This document shows positions 43,139-54,470 of a stretch of DNA of 64,000 bases, piece after piece. The stretch is from Turnera subulata (lineage: Eukaryota > Streptophyta > Magnoliopsida > Malpighiales > Passifloraceae), in NCBI GenBank assembly GCA_028386065.3, contig JAKUCV010004732.1, positions 4,209-68,208 on the forward strand, given 5' to 3'. Within the stretch, counting starts at the first letter, position 1. Every line of letters begins with the position of its first letter. The position numbers and the translations under genes are program-made. Below the pieces are notes generated by a model. The model was given only the letters and a program-made list of their open reading frames with translations, was not told the DNA's origin and made no database searches.

Positions 43139-44769
43139 GGGTAAAATGACACAATTTATCCTTTAACTTTATTGATTTCAATATTTATGTCCTATATTTT
43201 TTAATTTGAAATGTTATGTCCCCAAACATGATGAAAGTGAACAATATTGTCTAAATTACTTGCTATAGCAGGTAAAAAAATAGGAACCAATTAGATAGTG
43301 ACACGTGGAGCCAACCAATTAAGGATTATTTATTATTTTTTTTAATTTCTATTTCCCAGATTTTTTCTGGAAAAATATTTTATATATTTATATATTAATA
43401 AATCAATATAATTTTGTATATATTTATTCATTGAAAATAAATAGCAACGAAAATAATAAAAAAAGAGCCACCACATACACATCCAATAAGTCTAGTACGA
43501 AATAATGATTAATTTACCAAAGGACAAAGTGCAACAAGCAAGATTAATCTATACTTCCTGTCTATATTTCCTATGCAGATCACCGCCCGATCAACACCAC
43601 CAATCCCTCTTCCTCCACAGCCATTCCAAGCATAACCACCCCACCCGGCCCTAGACTTCTTAAAACAACACGTCTAAACCGATCCGAAATCAAGCTCAAA
43701 GCGCTCTTTGATATTAGATCCAAATCGTTGGTAACCGCACCATGAAGCTCTCCTTCCTCAAGCTCGGCGCCGACCCAACTGTTGTTGACCGCTATGGAGT
43801 TGGGGTTCTGCAGTCCAAAGCCGTAGGTTGCTGCCGTCCTCCACTCTTTCTCCCTAAAATCCTTGAAATTGAAAACCAAGCGACATGAGCTCCAAATCGG
43901 GGTCTTAATCCTTGACCTCTTCTACATCCTCCTCTTCATCACCCACCTAATTTTACAAAGTACAATTCCTCCACAACACAATTCAGAGAGAAAAATGTTT
44001 AATTTAAAGCCCATAAGTTGAAAAGCCAATAATTGCCCATTGCAATAAATGACTATTGATTAAAGGAAAGAAGGGAAAGGTTTTGAAGGACTAACATGGA
44101 AGCAAAACGGCCGAGGAGGGGGTTTTTGATGGAGAGTGTTGCCTACTCCTCCTCCTCTTGCTTGGTGCTCTTGATACATCTTCTTCCATTGTTTTTTTGG
44201 TTGTTGTTTTAGTTTTTTTGGGGGGTTTCTGGTTAGGGGTTTCTTAAGGAAGAATGTGTGAAGTTGATTTCTATTTGGCGTGGGCAAGGAAGGCGGAATG
44301 AGGATGCAGATTGATTTGAGGGTGAAGGTTGGAGTTAGGTTTTGGGTATTTTGGCACTGCTGGTGTAGGGGTGGCGGCGATTACTTATTTTGGGCCTTTT
44401 TCATCTTTGTGTGAAGAAAGGAGAGTAGAGAATAGAAAAAGAAAAATTGAATGAAAAATGTGCGGGAAAGAAATATATTGAGTAAATGTTGAATTATGTA
44501 TTTTTTGTTTTTATTTTTTAAATAAAAAATTTATAATTAATCATTATTACTTATAAATGAAGGAAAACAACAAAGTAGTAAAAATTTCTATATTGGCTAG
44601 TCCCACATGACAAGTGTCATCTCCCTATTGGCTTACCTACTATAACAAGTAAATTGGATACTATTATTTGATTTTTATCAAGTTAAGGGACAGAAGTATT
44701 CAAATTAAAAAGAAAGTGATATAAACATTAAAATTGAAAAAGTTAGAAGACAAGCTGTGCCATTTAACC
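43139..44769. mobile_element. Mutator-like element, 1631 bp, possible Pack-MULE
   Basis: Long terminal inverted repeats (about 150-190 bp, diverged): GGGTAAAATGACAC on the left, complement GGTTAAATGGCAC on the right. A 9-bp target duplication ATTCTTAAA flanks it (43130-43138 and 44770-44778). The inner 43580-44420 is less AT-rich and has minus-strand open stretches but no transposase, as in Pack-MULEs that carry host gene fragments. Confidence 0.88.
43580..43876 (-). pseudogene. Possible captured gene fragment in the Mutator-like element
   Basis: A 99-codon minus-strand frame including WRTAATYGFGLQNPNSIAV, SWVGAELEEGELHGAVT and RRVVLRSLGPGGVVMLGM. I do not recognise it. Composition and length suggest an exon-derived piece. 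A second piece, 44195-44100 minus, reads MEEDVSRAPSKRRRSRQHS up to a possible splice donor. Neither is likely to make a product. Confidence 0.4.
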
Positions 44770-44778
44770 ATTCTTAAA

Positions 44779-45850
44779 GATCATTCCCTATTATAAGAAT
44801 TCAATAATTTTCTATGTATGAGGCAAATAGAAAAATAGGAGCGAACTTAACTTATTATGATTTGCAAAGTAATGATACACACACAAGTCAAAACATGCTA
44901 ATTACTTCCTTCATCTCCCTTATATGAAAAGGGATGAAACCAAAAAAAACTTTGCTCTGAGAGGATTCCCAGCCTTTATGGTGTGTGCTTATCCTTAATA
45001 AGTTGATCATTGTCCGACTTTATCAATTTGGAGAAGTTCAAAAAATCTTTATTGTTATAGCTATCATTAGTGGCCTAGGTAAAACTCTTGAACACTCTAA
45101 TTAGAAAATTGCATTTTAAAGTTGTTGTACTACTAAAAATTAACACCAAGTGGCAGCCAAGGTCTAAAAAAAATATAAATTTTAATTGTTTCTATCAATC
45201 TAAGGAGATTGCTCAATTAAGTAGACAAGATACCCTAAAAAACAATGAAAAAGAGGATCAAGAGATGGAAGATAGAAAGTGTAAAGTTTTAGAAATTATT
45301 GATGAGAAAACATGGAGGCGAAGATTATTTTGTTTTAGAATCCGACTTACAATTTATCCATACATGTCTATAAAACTCTCAACTAGCACTACCAATTCTT
45401 AAATATTGTGCACTGCTGCTGTGAATCGAAGGACCTCCACTTTTATTTACAAAAAAAATAAAATAATCTAGCACTCTATTTTCTAATTATTGTACATTCG
45501 ATAAATTCCACACTAGTTTTAATAAAATAATCCAGCACTCCCATTTTTCAGTTATTGTACGTTTGATTGATATCACACCAACACTATTATACTTATAGTA
45601 ACAATGCTACATTCTAGACCATAACAAATCAAATTCTCAACCAAATACCAAGGCGATAACACATGACTAAGTACCAACAGTGTAACATAATTATTGCAAA
45701 GTAGCAAAATTAGTTCTTATGTGAAACTAGCATTCCTGCTGATCCTAGTTATTGCATCATGTAAGTAAATGTGCATGTACAAGATGAGGCAGCAAGGGTA
45801 TGCGAAGGGCAGTAGCTTTTACAATGGTAATAGTTATGCAATACAAAAAT
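44779..45850. other. Unassigned AT-rich intergenic sequence
   Basis: 45088-45402 has a 104-codon plus-strand frame of Lys/Asn-rich composition with no resemblance. 45460-45590 has two diverged ~70-bp repeats (aataatc.agcactc...attattgtac). I see no gene. Confidence 0.4.
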
Positions 45851-46082
45851 TCAAACCATCTAAACTGAACCCCTCCTCATGAGAGCAAAGTATTGTTTCA
45901 AAATTGGATAGAAGCTCACATTTATGCTTTAAAACACTCCATGCATTTAGTTGTGACTATTCCATAAGAACTAATTTTGACTAAAAGATTAAACCATCTA
46001 AACTAAACCCTCTCCCAATGAAAGCAAAGTGTTGTTTCAAAATTGGATAGAAGCTCACAATTATGCTTTAAAACACTCCATG

Positions 46083-46290
46083 TGTTATAAAACGTAATGT
46101 AAAATGTGGATGTCACTGTAGGTAACTGTACTACCTACTTATATTTTATATACCCAGTATTAAGAGCAATAAGAGATAGAGCTCAACCGGCTCTTCCTCT
46201 CCTCCTCTCCTTCTCCTGCTCCCTTCCTTACTTCTTCTTCCTCTTCTAAACTGAGAATTCTTTCACTGAATTAAACACTTATTTACAACA
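46083..46290 (+). repeat. 5' LTR of the 46-52 kb copia element
   Basis: 208 bp, TGTTATAAAACG...TTTACAACA. Followed by CATTATCAGCACGA, probably the primer-binding site. Confidence 0.95.
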
Positions 46291-46399
46291 CATTATCAGC
46301 ACGAACGATCTCTACCCAAGTTAGAAGAAAACCAAAGCAAACAACTGAAAGAAAAAAAAAGGGAAGAAAAACACTGGAAAAAAAAAAAGCAGAGCTCGT

Positions 46400-47045
46400 C
46401 ACATTACCCACGCCTCGGTCAATGTTCACCGCGAAGAGCTCCACGCCTCATCTCACGCCACCACCGCCACCGAAGCCTAGCCCTTGCCGTCGCCTACAGA
46501 ACAGCACCGCCCCCGTCCTCAGCCACCGTCAGACGCGCCATATGGAGGAGAAGACCCGACGAGTGGTTCGTCGGATCCACCCTTGCCCGAACCTCTTTTC
46601 GCGCCTTCCCCCGCCACCAGTGACGACGTCTGCGCCGCTCCTCGCCGCGACCAGCAGGTGATACGAAGCCACCGTCGTCGCTCGTCCTGCTGCCGCCTGC
46701 GGCGTCTCGCAGCAAGGAACGCTGCGACCTCGCAGGCCCGACCCGGCGTTCTGACCCAGATGCGCGATCGGGTTGTGGGTTGGGTCCTGGGCTTGGGCTC
46801 TGGGCTGGGTTCTGGGCTCCTATGCTCGGGCTTGAGTTGGGTTCTGGGCTTCTGTGCTCGGGCCAGCACTATTCACGGCCCATCTGCAAAAAAAAATGCT
46901 GAACAGTGCCCAGAGAAAAGAAGGAGAGAAAAGAAAAAGAAAAAAAAGGAGAAGAAAAAAAAGTAAAAAAGAAAAGGAAAAAGAGAGAAAAGAGAGAAAA
47001 GAAAAAAAGGAAAGAAAAAAAAAGAAAAAAGAAAAGAAAAAATAA
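46400..47045 (+). other. GC-rich leader and AG-rich low-complexity block
   Basis: 46410-46880 is GC-rich and open in several frames on both strands (proline/arginine-rich), which reflects composition. 46900-47045 is a G/A-rich run. No gag domain is visible, so this is leader-like sequence. Confidence 0.5.
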
Positions 47046-47964
47046 ATATATCTTCTGTTAAAAAAAAAAAGGGAGGGGGAGAATTTATATTGCTGAAAGA
47101 TTTATCGAGTAAGCATACCCTCTATTGTTATGCTTTATTTAGTATTCAATATTGGCTGGCTAAGCCGCATTATCTCTTTGTTTCCTGGCAAAGCCGCCTT
47201 GTTTCATTTGTTGGCCGGCTAAGCCGCCTTTTATCGAGTAAGCATATTTTATGTTTTTATTTAAATTACGATTGGGCTATTAAAAGGCCCATTGCATTTA
47301 ATTTCTCGCTTTAATTTCATTTACGTTTTGCTTGGGCACAAGGCCCATCATATTTATCTTTCGGTTATTTAATTTTATTTGGGCTAATCAATAAAAGGCC
47401 CATGTTTATTTATTTTAATTATGTCTTTTATTTAATTTTTTTTTGAAATTATGTGATTCGTTTTTCGCAGCCCTTAAAATTTCCGGAAGAAATTTGTTAT
47501 GGGTGCTGAAATGCATTTAAATGCAAATAGTCTGGAAGACTCAATAACAGGGGAAATAAAAGCAAAATATGGCAAAGATCGGATGTCTTACTACCAAAAA
47601 AATCCTGCAGATCCTTTAAAGAAATATTGAAGAAAAACATAAACGTCGAGAAGATGGATATTATATGACCACCACATGATGGATATGACCAGAAGATGTA
47701 TTTATCTTGCTTACTCTGAAGGTGCAAGTCGATATATATATTAAATGGTTTTATTTTATTTCTGTTTCATTATTAATTGTTATATTTTATTACATTATGT
47801 TTACTTTACAGTATGTTATAATTGTTAATTTTTAACGTGGACGTGAAATTATCGTTGACTCGAGCATTTGTCCTGGAGGCAATGCAATGACGCATTCCGT
47901 ATTTAATAAACGGAAATTATTCATGAAAGTACAATCTCACAATGAAAAAAAAAAGGATTAATAC

Positions 47965-50900
47965 GCTCCAGAAGAGCATGAGTTTTAATGTGCTCCTGAA
48001 GAGCAACATTTCTCCTACCCAAAGTGCAACAACATTCAAAGGGGAGTGGAAAACTGTATGTGAATGCTGTTGCATCTACCTATACTATATATACCCCTAC
48101 AGCAGATGAATAAATTGTGAAGAACACAAGCTTAACTATGATCTTGAAGATCATATATTTACGCTCTGGAAGAGCATATACTCTTGAAGAGTACAAAATA
48201 TTCTTATATACAGTAATAAAAGAAATTATTATGGATCCCGTCGAATTTACTCTGCTCTATTCCCTGAAGCGAATAAGACAGTATAATTAATTGTGCCTAT
48301 AGCCCTGGATGAGGTTATAATGGCAAAGCTAAAGGAAAACATACGTATTATTGCAAAATGGATCCATAACTGGAGAACATTCAAAAAGGAATTGTTCTCA
48401 TACATGAGTATTTACAATTATTTATCGGTTGGGTACAACATTAACCCTAAAACTCTGGGCCTCGTTATTGATGTTGACCCTAACACTGTCGTTCCAGGAG
48501 AACCACATACCACCCATGTTATTTTCTCCAGGTATCTCAAACCAATTTGTTGGAGGAAAACGGAGTGGAATTACCCCATGATTCTCTGCAGGTTGCCACA
48601 AGGTTTCAGTAATTATTACCATGTTGGGCTTGTACTGATTCTTCAAATCCCTTAAGGTACGCACAAAATCTTGGGACCTTCTAGCTACACCCCTGCAATT
48701 CTATAGTAATAGACGTACCTTAGGCAATGTAGGCGGTAATCCAGACACCCTTGGGATACTCCGAGCCATCATAGAAATTTGATAATAACTGCTTTGATTC
48801 AAAATTTGACAAATAGGCTCTAGCTAGAATTCCTGCAGTGTATCAGATATGAAAAGCATAATAGAGTTAGCTGAGCCATAAAAGGAAGCCCTTAGATTGC
48901 TTTGGTCTTCTAGGAAGAAAGTTTCTTCCATAGGAGTCACAAAGAACCTAGACGAGTAAAGCTCATCAACAAAAACTAAACGAGGGATTCTTGCGAGTTC
49001 ACTCGGTAATTCCTCTTGTTGTTCATTAACCATACTATAAGCTAGTCTATTCCTTCTTCCTAGTGAGGCACCCTCAACAAAAAAGACAGTAGCTGGGGAA
49101 GGCATGTTTTATTTCTTTGTGTTTTTCTGCATCTACACATTTTCTCCTCCCCTTCTTATAGTCCGAGACTGGGAAGCAAGGTGTCAATTTTTACTAACAT
49201 GGACCCCTAGAAAGATCCAAAAGAATTTTTTTTCGAAAAAGGCTTGCCACTACATTTATTATTGCTCAATAATTCTGATTTTTTTCGACATCAGTGGCAG
49301 AAATAAGCCTAAAATTGGCACATATATAGCAGCAAGAAGCTAGCAATTGAGTAATTACTTACCATATCCAGCCAAAAGCTGGAATGCACTAGCCTGAAGC
49401 TAGCAATTTTAAGTGTTTAAATACACAATTTGCGCAGCCTGAAGCTGGCACCAACTTGAAGTTGGTTCATGGATTTATTGTTTGGCATGACCGGTTAGGC
49501 CATCCCGGATCAACAATGATGCACGAAATTTATTTGGTTATTCATTGAAAAACCAGAAGTTTTTACAATCAATGAATTTTCATATGTTTGTTTGCTGCGA
49601 AAATTAATTGCTCGGCCTTCCTAAGAAGACGTTGGCCTAGAATCACCAGTAAGTTTGGGTATAATTTAGAGACATGTACGCGGATTAATAATTCCTCCGT
49701 GTTGACCATCTAGGTAATTTTTATGATGCATCGACTAGATGGTCTATTGTGTGATGCAAGTTGGCATTATGCGCACTTATTTTAATGATTAAGTCACTTG
49801 CGGGTACACATCCCTAATTATGTTATAAGACTATATGTCTAGATAATACTGGTATATTTCTTCAATGGATAATGTATATCATTGGAACTAAACCCAAACC
49901 GATCTAGGTGAATATTTCCAATTGATTACCATTGTTAATGAAATATTACTGTTTGAGAAAATGGTATTTTACATGCAGCATCACCTGTGTGCATCAAGCC
50001 AACAAGTTATCATAAGATCTCCCCATTTAATTGGTTCATGATCACGAACCTAGCATCTCCCATCTCCGGACCATTGGTTGTACAGTACATAATGCTCCAC
50101 CATATCATAGTAAAATTGGTCCTTAAAGTAGACTGGGAATATATGATGTGTATGTTGGGTATATTGGTTATTAATTTGATGAAAGAGTTTACCCAATATA
50201 AGGGGGAGAAAATAAGCAGCTGGATCAAGAGTTTATTGAAATACATATCAATATCTAGTTTTGATCCTCAAACAAATTTGTGTGAACCTGAAGTTCAAAA
50301 GATGATTCATTTGCAGGAAAATTGATATGCAATTGCTAGACACATTTAAATTATGTGACCAAATCATATATACCAGCTGCATATTCTTCTGTTCAAATTG
50401 ATGTTCCTGAAGAACAATTAATGTATGCAAATGAATCTAAAGTGCGCCAGAAGCGTAGAATATACTTGGTTCCAAAAGAAAACAAAATTCTCGATAGAGA
50501 AAAAGGAGCAAAGAGATAAGATGGCCCCAGTGAGAAAATATGACCTCCAGTAGAGGTCCAAATTAAATGTCCTCAAGAAGAGAAAAATCCTCCAGAAGAG
50601 GTCCCTGACACAATTGATAAAGTTCCAGAAGTAACTCAAGTACCTGAAATAAATGAAAATGATGAGATCTCAATTACAGTGTCAGGAATAAGATGGAACC
50701 GACGTGAAATAACCGTCCACGAAATACTTGTTTTATTTATAATATAGCGCTAAATAAAATGAGGATCATGAACCTACATCTGTTGGTGAATGTAGGCGCA
50801 GAATAATTGGCCAAATAAGTGAAACGTAATTAAGGCTGCGTTAGACTCGCTTATGAAGCGAGATATTTTCCGAACCTGTAGTCTGAACACCAGAAGGTGT
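47965..50900 (+). repeat. Dispersed array of short hairpins with NNGAA-type loops
   Basis: At least twelve short hairpins with a 5-nt loop, mostly CTGAA, TTGAA, CAGAA or TGGAA, and different matching stems. Examples: GCTC/GAGC at 47965, TGCTC/GAGCA at 47991, TATGATC/GATCATA at 48137, GCTC/GAGC at 48163, TACTC/GAGTA at 48179, TCCAGC/GCTGGA at 49367, CTAGC/GCTAG at 49389, CAGC/GCTG at 49435, ACCAAC/GTTGGT at 49450, AAAAAC/GTTTTT at 49548, TGTTC/GAACA at 50402, GACCTC/GAGGTC at 50542, CCTC/GAGG at 50589. A hairpin CTCGCTT/AAGCGAG is at 50846. Confidence 0.7.
48420..49110 (-). pseudogene. LINE ORF1-ORF2 junction fragment (endonuclease start) inside copia element
   Basis: Minus-strand reading near 48710: NCRGVARRSQDFVRTLRDL, then KPNMVIITETL, then GGMWFSWNDSVRVNI (48490). 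This is the start of the apurinic endonuclease domain of plant LINEs (WNCRGAG...L..L.....P....L.ET...GG..L.W), with the W before NCRG changed to a stop (TAG). Upstream (49105-48824) a 93-codon frame starting at MPSPATVFFVEG is probably the LINE region before the endonuclease. The piece interrupts the copia interior in opposite orientation. Confidence 0.7.
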
Positions 50901-51900
50901 AAAAATTAGTCGGCCATAAAGTGGGTATTTGTGCGGAAAAGGAAATTATAATAGAGAAATACAAAGCACGGCTCATCGCACAAGGTTCTACCCAAATGAC
51001 CTGGTATTAATTGTGAGGAGATATACTCCCCTTGTGGTGGATGCAATTATTTTTGATAAGTCCGGTATTATATAAAAAAGAATTAGAAATACATCTAATG
51101 AATGCAATTACAGCCTATTTTTTACGGATCCATAAGTCATGACATATGCATGAGAATTCCTGAAGAATTCAAGTTGCTTGAAGCAACTAATTCCTGGGAA
51201 TATATAAAATTAAGAAAATTTGATCTTTATATGGTTCGAACCAATTTGGATATGTATTGTATAAGTGAGTATTCGCATGAATTTATTATTGCTTATGTTG
51301 TTTGTTCATATCTATATGTGAATTTCCATTGTTTTTGTAATTTAAATATTATTGGAACTCTTGAAGCAGCTTCCAAATGCCGTGCTATTAGATTGGTCCT
51401 GAAGTACCCTATCTAAGTGAAAATCTATATTACTAGTAACATAAAGCCTGAAACTTTTGACTTGAGCCTATTGGCAAGACATAACTTTGCTCTTATCTTC
51501 GGGGTATAACAGATATGGTATTATGTTAACCCTGTAAACCCAACGAGAATATAGTTGGTCTTTGCAGAAGCAGGTCCTTTATTTGATCCACATAAAGCAC
51601 AGACGGACATCTGCTACAACTTTACACATGAAATTGCTATATCATCGGGACCAAAAAAGTAGGATGGTGAGGAAGATGCTCCGACAATAAATTATGAAGA
51701 TAATGTTGCCTCTATTGTCCCATTAAAGTAGTGATGTATCAAAAGTGATCAGACAAGGCATACGTCACCAGAAGTTGACAAGGATGATTGACATGCAACG
51801 ACATCATGACATCAAGGGAGGCCTAAATGAGGGGGAGTAGAATATGCACTGCACTCTTTTTCCCTTCACCAAGTTTTTATCCTACTGGATTTTTCTTGGT
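49479..51900 (+). pseudogene. Degenerate copia integrase-RT-RNase H remains
   Basis: WHDRLGHPGSTMMHEI at 49482 is the GAG-pre-integrase motif. KVRQKRRIYLVPKE (50440) and the glutamate/proline-rich stretch to 50690 match the hydrophilic linker after integrase. KWVFVRKRK (50923), KYKARLIAQG (50963) and YSPLVVDAI (51023) are the start of reverse transcriptase. LSLLARHNFALIF (51465), AGPLFDPHKAQTDI (51570) and YEDNVASIVPLK (51697) are RNase H end motifs. The RT catalytic YVDD region is missing or unrecognisable. Stops and deletions occur throughout. Confidence 0.8.
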
Positions 51901-51968
51901 AAGGTTTTTAATGAGGCAGTATTCCCAAAGCGTATTCCACCCAATATACAATGACATCCAAGGGGGAG

Positions 51969-52176
51969 TGTTATAAAACGTAATGTAAAATGTGGATATC
52001 ACTGTAGGTAACTGTACTACCTACTTATATTTTATATACCCAGTATCAAGAGCAATAAGAGATAGAGCTCAACCGGCTCTTTCTCTCCTCCTCTCCTTCT
52101 CCTGCTCCCTTCCTTTCTTCTTCTTCCTCTTCTAAACTGAGAATTCTTTCACTGAATTAAACACTTATTTACAACA
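51969..52176 (+). repeat. 3' LTR of the 46-52 kb copia element
   Basis: 208 bp, 98 % identical to 46083-46290. Ends TTTACAACA next to the CCATG duplication. Confidence 0.95.
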
Positions 52177-52964
52177 CCATGCATTTAGTTGTGACTATTC
52201 TTGAGTTGTTGACATAATTAATTTGGTCAGAAGCATCTGAAACTTTCCTTATGTGCTAGTACATTGTACACCACAACACATTTTGTATTCATAAGAACTT
52301 ATCAGAATCTATTGTTGGCCTTCATTCCTGCTATTGGTGCCAAATGCAATCAATTTCTTGTCATCATTCGTGTTATTGCTTTCCAAATAACAAATAGAAG
52401 CTTAGCTTGACATTTATTTATTTTTTTAAGACTACAATAGCAGGCAACCAGCTGAACATAACATGCTCAAATAATGGGAATTGTGAAGTATACCTATTGC
52501 CAAATCCTTCAAGTTTTGAGAAACAAGAATTATGTAATGAGCTCTGTTGTTGGTTTACACAGATCCCGCTAGTGGAAGCTAGCACGAGCCCCTTAGATGT
52601 ACAAAATCTTGTTGGGTCAAATTGATCCCTTGTATCTTCCTAATTGATTATACAAATTCTTACCAACCTATTGGGCACACTTTGGATAGCGTCTTGGCAA
52701 TTTTTTATGGGTGGAATAATTATCTTTTCCTCAATAAGGATAGGCGTCAGGCAATTTCTTTGAATTAAACATTCTAGTTTCTCCTCCAAAATGCACTAAA
52801 ATTGATACATTAACGTCAGTAATTGTAACCGAAGCTCTCTTGCTTTGTGGAATCTCTATAGCGTACCGTGATAAACAAAACTCATTGCAATTCGAGCCAT
52901 AACAAAGCTATTGCAATTCCAACCATGGCAACCCTAGGAAAATAAGCATTATAAGACAACCAAT

Positions 52965-53375
52965 TGAAACAATAAAGCCTTAATACATCCAAAACACATA
53001 ATTGCTATAGTCCGACAACTTTAGCACAATATAGAGTTTCTTCCAGGGATTCAACGAATTTACAGAACAACTGAAGTCAAAACACCAACCATCCAGTTTC
53101 TTCCTCCAACTTCTATTCCTTCTACTTCGACCAACTAAACCAGGCAGCCTTCTTCTCCAACACCTTTTTCTCTTCTTTCAAGGCATCAAGCTCTTATTTC
53201 ATGACATCAATTCAATCCAACAACTCCTTTGTAGACCGCTCCATAACCATAATTTTTTCTTCACAACCGTCCACCATCTTCTTCTTGCCAATCAAGTCCC
53301 CATATCCAATGACAGCAATGCCGAAGCTAATAAGAGTGATGGCATGGTTGTAGATTGATACTAATGGCAGTAGAC
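52965..53375 (-). pseudogene. Pseudogene of a small membrane/coiled-coil protein
   Basis: Minus-strand reading from about 53350: SIYNHAITLISFGIAVIGYG then DLIGKKKMVDGCEEKI, MVMERSTKELLD and, after stops, ELDALKEEKKVLEKKAAWF. A hydrophobic stretch is followed by a long charged helix. At least four in-frame stops are present (TGA, TAA, two TAG). The 3' flank (53090-52965) resembles the 3' flank of the gene at 20926 (20930-20745): gatgg..gg.gtttt.a.ttcagt, tctatgttgtg-like and aattatgtgtt.ttggatg. The two coding parts are not clearly alike, but share the plan 'membrane helix plus coiled coil'. I do not recognise the family. Confidence 0.55.
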
Positions 53376-53532
53376 TTGTTCTTATACTATTGTAGTTTAA
53401 TCAAGCGAACTAACGCACAAAGACAAATAAAATGATATAAAATAATAAACAAATAGAGCGAACTATGCAAACAAGGACAACAAACACACAAAGACTTCCC
53501 AACAAGACCTAACGCCCGCTCCGCTACCAAAA
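53376..53532 (-). mobile_element. Internal stub and primer-binding site of family-B element
   Basis: On the minus strand TTTTGGTAGCGGAGCGGGCG follows the LTR end at 53533. TGGTAGCGGAGC is the same site as in the 2900-13065 element. Only about 100-150 bases of internal sequence appear to remain; the left limit is uncertain. Confidence 0.65.
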
Positions 53533-54092
53533 TGAAACGCCCCGACCCGTATTTACCGTACACAGTAAACACGTGCCGAAACTATGACGACCCAACCAAA
53601 ACAAGCCCGGCATACAGTGTATACAACAGATATCCGGGCTCAACAGCCCATAATAAAAACAACAATAATAACTCAACCGGCCTAATGGCCCAATAATAGT
53701 AAAAACAATGCACAGCGGAAGACTTAACAACTCACAAAACACTGTATGCGACACTGATGCAAACTATGGATCCGAGCCCTGTCCAAGGGATAACGCCGCA
53801 GCCTGTCTGGAATGCACCAAACCTGTACAACAAATAACTCATCCTACGGGATGAAAGCCCGCAGGTGAGGGGTGAGTCCGAAGTGCTCACTGACGAAGGA
53901 AAGACAATCAATATGCACACTAAAATTACTCAAGTCGAAAACATGTAAAAACTGCCAAAATAAAACAAACCGAAAAGACTCAATAAAATCCAATTTTCCA
54001 GTTTTATCTTTCCGGGCCCTGTCACGGATAAGCTAGAGGTCAGACCTGGTTATCAACATATTCCGGATGCCAGACCAAATCCAGAGAACCCA

Positions 54093-54470
54093 GGGATCGA
54101 CATCCCAAAAATACGAACCCAGGGATAGACATCCCAAAAATAATCACGGGATAGACATCCCAAGCATAAACATGCTTATCACAAGAACCCAGGTCAAGGC
54201 CACCACGAAACAGTCTTAAACCATCGAGTCGTACCACTACTTATCACGTGACAATTATATTATCGTCATCAAAATCAAATCACAGGGATCAACATCCCTA
54301 ACCAAAATATCGGGATAGACATCCCTATCCAAATCCAAGGATCGACATCCTTATCACAATTTATTATTAACTCCATTATACTTAAACCAAAAAGACGCAA
54401 GGATTAACATCAAAAAACCGACATGGGATAAACATCCCGACCACAATCATGACAATGGGATAAACATCCG
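54093..54470 (-). repeat. Array of eight GGGAT-loop-ATCCC hairpins in LTR B
   Basis: 14-nt units at 54093, 54122, 54148, 54285, 54312, 54338, 54425 and 54457. On the minus strand each reads GGGAT-GTYN-ATCCC with loops GTCG, GTCT, GTTG or GTTT. One unit has AGGAT/ATCCT in place of GGGAT/ATCCC, so both arms changed together. A further AAGCAT/ATGCTT hairpin with loop AAAC lies at 54162, and a decayed half-unit near 54399. Confidence 0.9.

Larger units (their letters stand above)
46083..52176 (+). mobile_element. Ty1/copia-derived element, 6094 bp, young LTRs but no coding capacity
   Basis: Two 208-bp LTRs that differ at only four positions (about 2 %), polypurine tract CCAAGGGGGAG (51958-51968) and exact 5-bp target duplication CCATG (46078-46082 and 52177-52181). 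The interior is riddled with stops, contains an inserted LINE piece and long non-coding stretches. Such a combination (intact ends, recent insertion, dead interior) means it was moved by proteins of another element. Confidence 0.93.
45855..52960. repeat. Segmental duplication copy 2 (interrupted by copia element)
   Basis: 45855-46082 and 52182-52960 match copy 1 (35268-43110). Copy 2 has its own internal duplication: aaccatctaaact...aaacactccatg occurs at 45855-45945 and again at 45987-46082, and the copia element inserted at the end of the second unit. Confidence 0.85.

Noticed and set aside
46422..46966. Frames in the leader of the 46-52 kb copia element
   Set aside because: GC-rich, open in both strands, no gag motif. 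Treated as leader.
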